From Ureibacillus endophyticus (lineage in GTDB: Bacteria > Bacillota > Bacilli > Bacillales_A > Planococcaceae): a DNA stretch of 64,000 bases. The stretch covers positions 155,912 to 219,911 of the forward strand of contig NZ_RBZN01000001.1 of assembly GCF_003628435.1 (NCBI RefSeq), read 5' to 3'. This document shows, one piece after another, positions 36,157 through 44,797 of the stretch. Each line of letters opens with the position of its first letter. Position 1 is the stretch's first letter. The notes under the pieces were generated by a model, which was not told the DNA's origin, searched no databases, and worked only from the letters and a program-made list of their open reading frames with translations. A program made the position numbers and the translations under genes.

Positions 36157-37182
36157 TTATTTTGAAATGATTTTCTCAATATCTTGAATTAGTTCAATGC
36201 ATGCTTCTTTTGTTGTAGCCCAAGAAGTAACAAAGCGGATAGCAATTTTATCTTCTACTTCTCCCCATATTTCAAAATCATAAAGTTCTTTTAATTCCTC
36301 AACTTGATCTTTACTAAATATAGGGAAAATTTGATTTGTAGGTGATTCACTAAGTAAAGGTACGCCTAAAGTTTTAAGTTCATTACTTAAAAAATGTGCA
36401 AGTTCGTTTTCATGTTTTCCCATTTCAAAATATAGATTATCTTGGAATGCACGTTCAAACTGAATGCCAATTGCAAATCCTTTTGCCAACATAGCAGTTT
36501 TATTTTTTATATGATGACGGAAATAAGGTTTAAATTGATCGTTAAAAATGACTATGGCTTCTCCACTCATCAATCCGATTTTTGTTCCACCAATATACAT
36601 AACATCACATAGATCTTTTAGCATGTGAAACTCGACATCACTTGCTGCTAAACCACTTGAAAGACGAGCGCCATCTATATATAAATAAAGATTATTTTCC
36701 TTACAGCAATCATATAAAGCTTTTAACTCTGAAACACTATATACAGTTCCAACTTCAGTAGATTGTGATATATAAACCATTCCGATTTTCACCATATGTT
36801 CATCTGTGTGAGTTTTCAGTGCATTGATGATATCAATCGGATATAATTTTCCATCTTGCCCTGGCACAGTATAGACTTTATGGCCAGTTGCTTCAATGGC
36901 ACCTGTTTCATGCACATTAATATGTCCAGATTCACAACTTAGTACCGCTTCATATGGTCGTAATATGTATGATATTACCGTAGCATTTGCTTGTGTTCCA
37001 CCTGTAACAAAATGAATATCGCAATTATTCGTTTCCAATTTTTCTTGAATTAGCTTTTTCGCATTTTCACTATGTTTATCTAAGCCATATCCACTATTTT
37101 GTTCCTTTTGAGCTGCTATAAGAGCTTCAAAAATTTCGGGATGACATAATTCGCTATAATCGTTACGAAAACTATATTTCAT
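36157..37182 (-). CDS. Low-specificity L-threonine aldolase (beta-eliminating lyase family)
   Basis: A 341-residue fold-type I PLP enzyme. Family blocks include the start FRNDYSELCHPEI, FVTGGTQANATV (about 58), HINVHETGAIE (about 86), LYIDGARLSSGL (about 164) and the PLP lysine K201 in YIGGTKIG. It splits threonine or allo-threonine to glycine and acetaldehyde. The start at 37182 has TGAGG upstream. It is divergent from the GTP cyclohydrolase gene. Confidence 0.88.
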   Translation of the reverse strand: MKYSFRNDYSELCHPEIFEALIAAQKEQNSGYGLDKHSENAKKLIQEKLETNNCDIHFVTGGTQANATVISYILRPYEAVLSCESGHINVHETGAIEATGHKVYTVPGQDGKLYPIDIINALKTHTDEHMVKIGMVYISQSTEVGTVYSVSELKALYDCCKENNLYLYIDGARLSSGLAASDVEFHMLKDLCDVMYIGGTKIGLMSGEAIVIFNDQFKPYFRHHIKNKTAMLAKGFAIGIQFERAFQDNLYFEMGKHENELAHFLSNELKTLGVPLLSESPTNQIFPIFSKDQVEELKELYDFEIWGEVEDKIAIRFVTSWATTKEACIELIQDIEKIISK

Positions 37183-37325
37183 TCTATTTTACCTCATTTT
37201 CTCTATATATGTATTTCATAGTATATCACTTCATTTTTCAACTGAATATCTTAACCTTTCAATGACGGTGTGACATAAATTTTACTAAAGTAACCAAACT
37301 AACAGCAAAGAAGGAGGAAAACGCA

Positions 37326-38081
37326 TTGGCACAGGTAAATTTAAATAGTAAAGTGTTATCTATTTTAGAAAATAAAATTAAACTCATACAAAACAATAAA
37401 GGTGCCATTTATTTAGTTGGACCAGTAAATTTACCAGTTAATTTATATGGAAATACAGTTACTTTTCAGTGGTATTGTTGGTTAAATTGCGAAGAAGTGA
37501 CGGAAGATTTTCAAAAGATTATTGATAAATTGTCTTCGGTAAATTTAGCAGAACGGCAGCAATCAAGTGTACTAGTTTATGGAGACTTTAAAAATGGGGA
37601 AGATGCAATTATTCGGATGCATTCCATTTGTCATACCGGCGATATTTTTGGTAGTAAACGATGTGATTGTGGATACCAATTAAAAGAATCAATGAAAATG
37701 ATTGTAGAACATGGAACGGGAGCATTGTTCTATTTAGCAAATCATGAAGGAAGAGGAATCGGGCTATTTAGTAAAGCGTTGGCTTATATATTACAAGAAA
37801 ATGGCTATGATACAGTTGATGCAAATCATATGTTAGGGTTTGTGAATGATTCAAGAAATTACGATGATGCAATTCGTGTTTTACGAGCGTTAAGGATTAA
37901 ACCAGTTACACTAATTACAAATAACCCTAAAAAAATAGAAGCATTACAAGCATCTGGGCTCCCTGTAGCAGGAAGGAAGCAATTGTGGGGCGATATTTCT
38001 GAACATAATAAAAATTACTTAAAAACAAAAATCAATCGATCTGGACATTTAAATGAAGATGGGACATGTTGTAATGATTGA
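37326..38081 (+). CDS. GTP cyclohydrolase II (RibA-type), stand-alone
   Basis: A 251-residue protein with the complete GTP cyclohydrolase II core. Zinc ligands C102, C113 and C115 lie in CHTGDIFGSKRCDCG; the nucleophile-containing NHEGRGIGL and the late TNNPKKIEAL are present. It opens GTP to the first riboflavin precursor or a related pyrimidine. The N-terminal 90 residues are less typical and no DHBP synthase domain is fused. No other riboflavin genes and no FMN riboswitch lie nearby. TTG 37326 follows AAGGAGG. Confidence 0.85.
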   Translation: MAQVNLNSKVLSILENKIKLIQNNKGAIYLVGPVNLPVNLYGNTVTFQWYCWLNCEEVTEDFQKIIDKLSSVNLAERQQSSVLVYGDFKNGEDAIIRMHSICHTGDIFGSKRCDCGYQLKESMKMIVEHGTGALFYLANHEGRGIGLFSKALAYILQENGYDTVDANHMLGFVNDSRNYDDAIRVLRALRIKPVTLITNNPKKIEALQASGLPVAGRKQLWGDISEHNKNYLKTKINRSGHLNEDGTCCND

Positions 38082-38092
38082 TTAATAAATAA

Positions 38093-38123
38093 AAGCCCTT
38101 CCAAATTTAAGGAAGGGTTTTTA
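38093..38123 (+). terminator. Rho-independent terminator
   Basis: Stem AAGCCCTTCC / GGAAGGGTTT with T tract, just after the GTP cyclohydrolase gene and touching the 3' end of the convergent PLA2-like gene. Confidence 0.85.
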
Positions 38124-38378
38124 GAAAAAGAAATTCTTTAAATGAATCGCTCTAGAGAAAACTCTAGCATCTCTCCCCATTTTGCTATAGGGGTTGATAT
38201 ATGGATATAAACAGCGCTGGAATAGTTCATCACAATATTTTTTATCTCCACAATATCTATAACATTCATCATGGTACTTACAACATGCATCTACTGGATT
38301 CGTCGGTGCTCCAGGTCCACTGCAACCAGGCCCACAATAACGATAACCAGGATAACAAAAACCAAATAAACGGGCCAT
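38121..38378 (-). CDS. Secretory phospholipase-A2-like small protein
   Basis: An 85-residue Cys-rich protein. It shows the calcium-loop pattern YCGPGCSG (residues 14-21) and the active-site helix CCKYHDECY (32-40) with His36 and Asp37, then YCGDKKYCD with a second Asp (50). These are the diagnostic sPLA2 elements, and about ten Cys could form disulphides. No signal peptide is visible. Similar Bacillus proteins are often labelled parvovirus VP1-like because of the same domain. ATG 38378 has AGAGGTG upstream. Spore or cell-surface location is possible but unproven. Confidence 0.75.
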   Translation of the reverse strand: MARLFGFCYPGYRYCGPGCSGPGAPTNPVDACCKYHDECYRYCGDKKYCDELFQRCLYPYINPYSKMGRDARVFSRAIHLKNFFF

Positions 38379-38505
38379 CGTAACACCTCTATTTTCCATA
38401 ATTATAACTATAAACTATGTAAAAAAAGAGAACAGAAAAGGGCAGATATATTAGTTTATTGAGAGATTTTTATTTTGATAGAATAGTTAACATGTGTTTG
38501 AACAA

Positions 38506-38706
38506 TTAATCATATCCCCCTCCACTGTCCGAACTGCTAGTGTCAAAGGACCAAAAAGAATCGGATGAACCAGAGTCAGAACTACTTCATTTTGATTTTT
38601 TACGACCCCATTCTCTTTCCCGTGTCGTCATCTTAAACCATTTAAAAAAGTAAATGACATTCCCAATAATTTGTACAATAAGCAAAATTACAAAGAGTTC
38701 TCCCAT
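38506..38706 (-). pseudogene. Small membrane protein gene interrupted by in-frame TGA
   Basis: On the minus strand ATG 38706, behind TAAGG, opens a frame beginning MGELFVILLIVQIIGNVIYF: one membrane span, then a basic segment (TREREWGRKKSK). After 39 codons a TGA occurs at 38587-38589. The same frame continues for 26 codons with a Ser/Asp/Gly-rich tail (SSSDSGSSDSFWSFD then TSSSDSGGGYD) to TAA at 38506. Either the gene is truncated by a recent nonsense change, or the 39-residue form is the product. Confidence 0.55.
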
Positions 38707-38780
38707 ACGTTTACCTTAATTTTTCTTCTATTTATCAATTATCTAGATTTGATATCTAATGTTGAAGGAACTAAAAAGGT

Positions 38781-38814
38781 AAAAAAAGAGAGCACAATCG
38801 TTGCGCTCTCCTTT
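38781..38814 (-). terminator. Rho-independent terminator (minus strand)
   Basis: On the minus strand a stem GGAGAGCGCAA-type arm GAGAGC / GCTCTC is followed by seven T residues, just after the 58-residue protein gene. Confidence 0.8.
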
Positions 38815-38817
38815 AAG

Positions 38818-38994
38818 CTAACGACGATGCTCAACAAGGTCAATTGCCCCTAACACAATATGTGCTAAGCCGAATCCGAAAATAGTGTTTGCTAACATTT
38901 TGTTAGATCCACTTTTTTGTTTCATTGCGTATCCAGCAGCGGTAACAGCTGACCCTAATACTGTAGGGATTAAGCCTTCACGAATGTTATTCAT
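38818..38994 (-). CDS. Small membrane protein, 58 residues
   Basis: A 58-residue protein with two short hydrophobic stretches (about 8-22 and 36-52) and a basic C-terminus (VEHRR). It starts at ATG 38994 with GGAGGG seven bases upstream; a GTG 15 bases further upstream overlaps that site. A terminator follows. I do not recognise the family; function unknown. Confidence 0.65.
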   Translation of the reverse strand: MNNIREGLIPTVLGSAVTAAGYAMKQKSGSNKMLANTIFGFGLAHIVLGAIDLVEHRR

Positions 38995-39146
38995 TACAAA
39001 TCCCTCCACATCGTTGTTATAGGTGATAAAACACCTTTTTTATTATTTGTAATAACACTGTTTATATACAAACACTACTTAATTAATAGTTTTCTTGTTA
39101 AAAATATAAATATCGAATATGATTTGATTAACAAAGGAGGGTGAAT

Positions 39147-39569
39147 ATGGTAAATAATTATAAAAAGATTGCCGTTGCAATTGATTTTTCTGAACAATCC
39201 ATCAAGGCATTTGAACGTGCAGTTGAAATCGCTAAAAATAATGAGGCAATTTTACAACTAGTAAATGTTGTTGATACTAAATCATTTGGTGCCATTGCTG
39301 CGTATGACTTAAAATACGCAGATCAATTAAAGAATGAAAGATTAGAAAAAATTGAGGCATTAAAAGGACAAGCTCTAACTACAGGGGTTTTGAATGTAGA
39401 AGTAAAAGTAGAGACCGGTTCGCCAAAAGAAATTTTAACACAACTACCTGAAATCGATTTACTTATTTGTGGAGCAACGGGAGTAAACCAAATAGAAAAG
39501 TTAATTATTGGTTCTGTTGCTGAACGAATCCTTCGTTTTTCTAAATATGATGTTTTAATAGTTAGATAA
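39147..39569 (+). CDS. Universal stress protein (UspA family)
   Basis: A 140-residue UspA-domain protein. The opening KKIAVAIDFSEQSIKAFERA contains the nucleotide-contacting Asp, and the ATP-binding motif GATGVNQIEKLIIGSVAE (G-2x-G-9x-GS pattern) is at about residues 110-127, so ATP binding is likely. Such proteins respond to stress and starvation. ATG 39147 lies 7 bases after GGAGG; GTG 39141 is too close to it. Confidence 0.88.
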   Translation: MVNNYKKIAVAIDFSEQSIKAFERAVEIAKNNEAILQLVNVVDTKSFGAIAAYDLKYADQLKNERLEKIEALKGQALTTGVLNVEVKVETGSPKEILTQLPEIDLLICGATGVNQIEKLIIGSVAERILRFSKYDVLIVR

Positions 39570-39571
39570 TG

Positions 39572-39615
39572 AAATAAAACACCTTTTAATGAAGTCATTA
39601 AAAGGTGTTTTATTT
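39572..39615 (+). terminator. Rho-independent terminator after the UspA gene
   Basis: Long stem AAATAAAACACCTTTTAATGA / TCATTAAAAGGTGTTTTATTT, quoted by its outer arms AAATAAAACACC / GGTGTTTTATTT, with a 2-base loop. Confidence 0.85.
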
Positions 39616-40108
39616 CGTTAAATAGTATTCAATTGAAAATGAAGTTTACATATTTATGTCATGTTGCAACTTTTTTAATATACTATCAAAAAATCTTTAA
39701 TTGGTAATTAATTATAATTTTATATCTGTAATAATTGAGTTCAAAATTAGTTGTATCATAACATAATAACTATGAATTGATAAATTTTTTCTAGATTATA
39801 CTATTTATTTCTAAGTTATAAACGTTATTAACTCAACATTCTTGATGATTAAAACGTTATAAAAACTGTATATACATAAGATGATTAAATTATTTTATAA
39901 TAACTGATATCAATTTTCAGAATAATGTTGTATATAGTGGATTTTCGCGTTTATATAATTATCTTCTACTTATTGCATATAAAATCTACTTTATAAAAAT
40001 AATTTTTTCTGCAAAACTATTGATTTTCATATTTTATTAATGTTATCTTGGTAAAGTAGTTGTCACAACTTTTTCACATTTAGAAAGAAAGAGGGTAAGA
40101 GAGAAGAT
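39616..40108. other. Intergenic region, 493 bases, very A/T-rich
   Basis: Upstream region of the OFA-family transporter gene. No ORF with a ribosome-binding site, no recognisable pseudogene and no known riboswitch were seen. The short TTGTCACAA at about 40060 close to the gene could be an operator, but it matches no consensus I trust. Confidence 0.5.
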
Positions 40109-41386
40109 ATGAAAAAAAATCGATGGCTAATTGCACTTTCTGCTATTGCAATCCACCTATCGATTGGCGGAGCTTATGCCTATAGTGTATATAAACTGCC
40201 AATTGTTACAGAAATGGGTTGGAGTGAAACGAATGTAACTGTGGCATTCACAATTATGATGGGGCTTGCTGGTTTTGCAGCGGCACTTTTTGGTAGTTTG
40301 GTAGAAAAATTAGGACCTAGAAAATCGGCGATGGTTGCAGCTGTTTTATTTGGAGCAGGACAAGCAGGTGCTGGACTTGCAATTTTAATGGATTCTGTAG
40401 TTTTATATTGGCTAACATATGGACTTCTTAGTGGATTAGGTATGGGGATAGGTTATATTGCGCCAGTATCGACATTAGTAAAATGGTTCCCAGATCGTCG
40501 TGGTTTAGCGACTGGTATGGCAGTATTAGGATTTGGTTCTGGAGCTTTAATCACTGCGCCGGTTGCAGCGAACTTAATGGAAGGCGTAGGAATTTCTACA
40601 ACTTACTTTATTTTAGGTGCATCTTACTTTACGTTAATGATTTTAGGTGCATCTTATATCGCGCCCCCTGTACAAGGTTTTATGCCAGAGGGTATGAAAA
40701 ATGCAGCTACTGCTGGTAAAACAAAAGTAAAACAAGATTTAGCACAAATGACGGCTAGAGAAGCAGTGAAAACAAAGTACTTCTGGATGCTTTGGGCAAT
40801 GCATTTAGTGAATGTAACAGCTGGTATTATGATGATTTCTGTAGCATCTCCAATGGCACAGGAAATTGTAGGTTTATCTGTTGCAGGTGCAGCAGCGATG
40901 GTAGGTTTAATGGGAATGTTTAATGGTGGGGGACGCCTTATCTGGGCAGCGGTTTCTGACTATATTGGTCGTCCAAATATATTTGTCATCTTCTTCGTTA
41001 TTCAAATCATTACATTTGCAGTATTACCATTTACAACAAACGTTTTATTATTCCAAGTTTTCATCTTCCTTGTAGTTAGTTGTTATGGTGGTGGTTTCTC
41101 GAACTTGCCAGCTTACGCAAGTGACTTATTCGGTACGAAACAACTTGGTGTTATTCATGGTTATTTATTAACAACTTGGTCACTAGGTGGAATTTTTGGT
41201 CCAATATTAGTGAATACAGTGAAAAATATGACTAATAGTTATATTCCTGTTTTCTATATCTTTACAGGACTAATTGCTATCTCATTATTAATTTCATTGT
41301 TGCTTCGTTCAGAAGTTAATAAAAAGAAAAAACAAATCGAAAAAGACAAAAAAGAAAAAGTTGGAGATCTCTCAACTACGTATTAA
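40109..41386 (+). CDS. OFA-family MFS transporter (oxalate/formate antiporter-like)
   Basis: A 425-residue major facilitator with 12 hydrophobic segments. The start RWLIALSAIAIHLSIGGAYAYSVYK, here given as RWLIALSAIAIHLSI and GGAYAYSVYK, and GLGMGIGYIAPVSTLVKWFPDRRGLATG (shortened: GLGMGIGYIAP, FPDRRGLATG) are characteristic of OFA proteins such as OxlT and YhjX. Substrate is likely a small carboxylate, not defined here. A highly charged Lys-rich C-terminal tail lies in the cytosol. ATG 40109 follows GAGGGTAAG at some distance. Confidence 0.86.
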   Translation: MKKNRWLIALSAIAIHLSIGGAYAYSVYKLPIVTEMGWSETNVTVAFTIMMGLAGFAAALFGSLVEKLGPRKSAMVAAVLFGAGQAGAGLAILMDSVVLYWLTYGLLSGLGMGIGYIAPVSTLVKWFPDRRGLATGMAVLGFGSGALITAPVAANLMEGVGISTTYFILGASYFTLMILGASYIAPPVQGFMPEGMKNAATAGKTKVKQDLAQMTAREAVKTKYFWMLWAMHLVNVTAGIMMISVASPMAQEIVGLSVAGAAAMVGLMGMFNGGGRLIWAAVSDYIGRPNIFVIFFVIQIITFAVLPFTTNVLLFQVFIFLVVSCYGGGFSNLPAYASDLFGTKQLGVIHGYLLTTWSLGGIFGPILVNTVKNMTNSYIPVFYIFTGLIAISLLISLLLRSEVNKKKKQIEKDKKEKVGDLSTTY

Positions 41387-41402
41387 TAAATATGGCAAAA
41401 AG

Positions 41403-41445
41403 GACCGAATAGTAGTCATTGGCAGATGGCTATTATTCGGTTTTC
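41403..41445 (+). terminator. Rho-independent terminator
   Basis: Stem ACCGAATAGTAG / CTATTATTCGGT (one mismatch) with TTTT, after the OFA transporter gene. Confidence 0.8.
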
Positions 41446-41615
41446 TAATGTTAAGAAAGAAAATAGTGTGGCTTATTGTTATATAACAACAGAATCGATT
41501 CCTTTATAATGTAATACAGATGTTATTTCAAGTCAACTTTAATGTATCAATTTTAAAAAAATTCATGTTGAACCAGAATATTTGTGTTTTAGTACAGGGA
41601 AAAAATAGTAAAATC

Positions 41616-42362
41616 CTATTCCTCATAGATCATTTTTTTCGTCATTCCACCATCTACAGTTATATTAGTTCCTGTTACGAAATCGTTTCGTTCATCGGTC
41701 AAATAGAAGCAAGCCTTTGCAATATCGATTGGCTTTCCAACTCTTCCGGAAAAATGCTGTTGATGATCAATTGGACGTAATTTTTCGTATTCTCCAGTTT
41801 CAATCCAACCAGGTGAAATACAATTTACCCGTATTTTGTTAAGTGCAAGGGAACTAGCTAGAGCATGTGTAAGTGCAATGATACCCCCTTTAGTAGCAGC
41901 GTAGGATTCAGTATTTGGTTCTGACATAAATGCTCTTGTAGAAGCCATCGAAACAATAGCCCCACCTTTTTGGTTTAATCGCATATATTTTGCAGCTTCC
42001 CGTGAACATAAAAAAACACTTCGCAAATTGGTATTGATTACATCATCCCAACTATCAATGTCTAAATCTAAAGGTGAGCAGATTTTAAAGACACCAGCAT
42101 TATTAATTAATATATCGATGGTACTATATCGCTCGACGGTAGTTTTCATAAGATTTATGATATCAGCTTCCTGGCGAACATCGGTTTTTACAAAGGTAGT
42201 ATTGTAACCTTGTTCCTTTAAATCATCATTAATTGCTTCTCCTAATTGTTCGTTCAGGTCGGCTAATACAACTTTAGCTCCTGATTTGGCATATTGAGTT
42301 GCAACCTCTTTTCCAATCCCTTGGGCAGCACCTGTGACAATAACAACTTTATTTTGAAACAT
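41616..42362 (-). CDS. Short-chain dehydrogenase/reductase
   Basis: A 248-residue classical SDR. The coenzyme motif TGAAQGIG is at about residues 10-17, NNAG at about 88-91, catalytic Ser in VSMAST, and YAATKGG with the catalytic Tyr and Lys at about 153-157. The C-terminal GTNITVDGGMT is typical. Glucose-dehydrogenase-like members use NAD(P); D38 after the second strand (VLADLNE) favours NAD. Substrate unknown. AGGAGG precedes the ATG at 42362. Divergent from the Cj0069-family gene. Confidence 0.87.
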   Translation of the reverse strand: MFQNKVVIVTGAAQGIGKEVATQYAKSGAKVVLADLNEQLGEAINDDLKEQGYNTTFVKTDVRQEADIINLMKTTVERYSTIDILINNAGVFKICSPLDLDIDSWDDVINTNLRSVFLCSREAAKYMRLNQKGGAIVSMASTRAFMSEPNTESYAATKGGIIALTHALASSLALNKIRVNCISPGWIETGEYEKLRPIDHQQHFSGRVGKPIDIAKACFYLTDERNDFVTGTNITVDGGMTKKMIYEE

Positions 42363-42454
42363 ATCTAACCTCCTAAGTTCATCCTTAATTTAATGTAATT
42401 AAAATAATATGTATTTACAAATTTCAGAACTGGTAATTAAAAATACACATAAAG

Positions 42455-42471
42455 TTTACAATTACTGTAAA
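42455..42471. promoter_or_regulatory. Palindrome in divergent promoter region
   Basis: TTTACA-ATTAC-TGTAAA, a 6-5-6 inverted repeat between the divergent SDR and Cj0069-family genes. It could be an operator for either gene; it matches no consensus I can name. Confidence 0.3.
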
Positions 42472-42530
42472 ATAATGAGATTATTCTCCTTTATAATGAT
42501 TAGTAATAAATGGAAAAAAGGAGGGCTTTT

Positions 42531-43571
42531 ATGAGAAGTAAAGTTGTATTCTTTGAAGTACAAGGTGGAAATGACAAAGGTGCAGATGGTTTTCGTAAAG
42601 ATACGATGCCGATGGTGAATGCATTAAAGGAACGAGGCGTAGATGCAGAAGTTATTTTTTATGACAAAGCGCGAGAAGAAGAAATCTATAATTATGTATC
42701 TTTAAATGGAATTGCATATGTATCTCGCATTAACCCAGGTAATTTAAAAGAGGAACAAAGTTATTTTCAAATGCTTAGACGTCTTTGTGAAGATGGGGTG
42801 ATCGGTATGCCACATCCTGATGCAATGATTGGATACGGATCAAAAGATGTTTTAGTTAAGCTGAAAACAACTACATTAGTTCCGGATGATACATTTGCCT
42901 ATTATGATATGGAGAATTTTAGACAACAATTTCCGAAATCATTAGCTTATGGTGAACGAGTATTAAAACAAAATCGTGGATCGACTGGGGAAGGGATATG
43001 GCGTGTTCAGTTAGTTGAAGCGCTAGAGGGGCAAGATGAAGCGCCATTAGATGCCCAAATTAAATGTACGGAAGCAAAAGATAACCATGTTGAATATTGG
43101 CAACTCGGTGAATTCATTGATTATTGTGAACAATATATTGCTGGAGAAAACGGAATGATTGTGGACATGCGTTTTTTACCGCGAATTAAAGAAGGAGAAA
43201 TCCGTCTATTTATGCTGCGCGATAAACCATTTTATGTTGTTCATAAAAAACCAGCAGAAACTGAAGATGCATTTAGTGCCACTCTTTTCTCAGGAGCTGA
43301 GTACCGTTATGATACACCTGAACAATGGTCAAATCTTGTAGAAAGTTTTTTAAGCCAATTACCTGAAGTACGTTCATTACTTGGCAATTATGATCTACCT
43401 CTCATTTGGACAGCGGACTTTATACTAGATACAAATGAAGCTTTAGAAGATGAATATATATTAGGTGAAATGAACTGTTCTTGCGTTGGGTTTACTTCGC
43501 AATTAGAACTTGCCTATGATGTGGCAGAAGAAATTATTGCAGCAATTAAGGAAAATACACTAACTGTATAA
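42531..43571 (+). CDS. Cj0069-family (ATP-grasp-like) protein
   Basis: A 346-residue soluble protein of the conserved Cj0069-type group. The middle has ATP-grasp-like features: VLKQNRGSTGEGIWRV (about 148-163), a GEIRLFMLRDKPFYVVHKKP strand region (about 222-241) and a late Glu/Asn metal-site-like EYILGEMNCSCVG (about 310). This suggests an ATP-dependent carboxylate-amine ligase fold, but the reaction is unknown. ATG 42531 follows AAAGGAGGG; an in-frame ATG at 42510 precedes the site. Confidence 0.72.
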   Translation: MRSKVVFFEVQGGNDKGADGFRKDTMPMVNALKERGVDAEVIFYDKAREEEIYNYVSLNGIAYVSRINPGNLKEEQSYFQMLRRLCEDGVIGMPHPDAMIGYGSKDVLVKLKTTTLVPDDTFAYYDMENFRQQFPKSLAYGERVLKQNRGSTGEGIWRVQLVEALEGQDEAPLDAQIKCTEAKDNHVEYWQLGEFIDYCEQYIAGENGMIVDMRFLPRIKEGEIRLFMLRDKPFYVVHKKPAETEDAFSATLFSGAEYRYDTPEQWSNLVESFLSQLPEVRSLLGNYDLPLIWTADFILDTNEALEDEYILGEMNCSCVGFTSQLELAYDVAEEIIAAIKENTLTV

Positions 43572-43665
43572 TTTATTTAGAAGGAGAAAGTTGTAAATAA
43601 CTTTTTCCTTTTTATGTCTATCTGTATATTCTTTGTATTATAGTAATTACGGATAGGGGTGTTTT

Positions 43666-44753
43666 ATGGGGAGGGGCAAAAGAGTTCGATATTATGATTA
43701 CGATTGGATTAAAGTAATCGCAACATTAGGAGTATTTTTGTATCACTGTTCAATGTTTTTTAATCCGTTTCCTTGGCATGTTAAAAATAATGAATTAGAT
43801 ACAAATGGGATACTCGTATTTTCGTTATTTTTAGGAGTATGGCTAATGCCGTTATTTTTTGCTATCTCAGGAATTAGTGTTACTTATTCCTTAAACAATC
43901 GAAGTACATCAAATTTTATTAAAGAGAGACTTGTTCGATTAGGTGTACCATTGTTATTCGGTATATTTATATTATCCCCACCACAAGTCTATATCGAACG
44001 GGTGACAAATTATCAATTTTCAGGATCATTCATAAATTTTATTCCTCATTATTTTGATGGATTATATTTAGATATTGGTGGAAGGGGAAATTTTGCTTTT
44101 TCGGGCCTGCATCTTTGGTATTTACTTGTACTACTTGTTTTTTCAATCATTTCCGTCCCATTATTTAAAACAATAGCTAGGAGAAAGTTTAGAAAAAGTT
44201 TATTTGTTTTACTTCCGTTTCTGTTATTTTTATCGGGTGTGATTGAAACAATGGGTATTGGTGGATGGGATATTATATTTTATTCATGACATTCATATTT
44301 GGATATTACTTTTTATCGAGTCCTGAGTTCAAACCTGCATTAGTGTCTTCGTTTAAATGGATATTGCCTATAGCACTATCAACTTCCGTTATCTATATTG
44401 TTTGGTTTATGATTGCTTTCCCAAAAGAAAATAGTATACAAGATATTATTTTTTATGCAGTGAAAACAGTCAATTGTTGGAGTTGGATATTAGTCATTTT
44501 TTATTTAGGTAATTTGTATTTAACTTTTTCAAATAATTTTTTGAAGTATACAAGTGAAGCATCGATGCCTTTTTATGTATTGCACCAGCCAATCATTGTT
44601 GCTGTTGGATATTTTATTTATGAGCTTTCATGGCCTATTTCTATAAAAGCATTCGTTTTAATTACAACATCTTTTATCCTTATTATGCTTTTGTATCATT
44701 TTGTTATTAGAAATGTGAAGTTGTTACGCTCACTGTTTGGATTAAAGGGTTAA
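43666..44753 (+). pseudogene. Acyltransferase-3 family membrane protein, frameshifted
   Basis: Two overlapping frames make up one protein of about 360 residues. The first (43666-44289) starts with YDYDWIKVIATLGVFLYHCS, the acyltransferase_3 opening with the family His, and ends at TGA 44287. The second (from about 44265 to 44753, minus one frame) resumes at the equivalent point with YYILFMTFIFGYYFLSSPEF and runs to the usual C-terminus (MPFYVLHQPIIV). A one-base loss near 44265-44289 explains it; no slippery heptamer was seen. Such proteins O-acylate surface polymers. Confidence 0.75.
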
Positions 44754-44761
44754 ATAGTAAA

Positions 44762-44792
44762 AGGATAGAAGACTCGTTTTGTCTCCTATCCT
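44762..44792. terminator. Terminator hairpin between convergent genes
   Basis: Stem AGGATAGAAGAC / GTCTCCTATCCT with short T tracts, between the acyltransferase pseudogene and the DUF3231 gene. Confidence 0.65.
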
Positions 44793-44797
44793 AAAGA

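Noticed and set aside
41475-41490. Perfect palindrome TTGTTATATAACAA downstream of the OFA transporter gene
   Set aside because: It lies between convergent genes, away from any visible promoter; in A/T-rich DNA such a palindrome may be chance.
41520-41780. Plus-strand open frame overlapping the SDR gene
   Set aside because: It is antisense to a clear SDR coding region and lacks a ribosome-binding site.
44265-44289. Programmed -1 frameshifting in the acyltransferase gene
   Set aside because: No X-XXY-YYZ heptamer or following stimulatory hairpin was seen; a plain indel is simpler.
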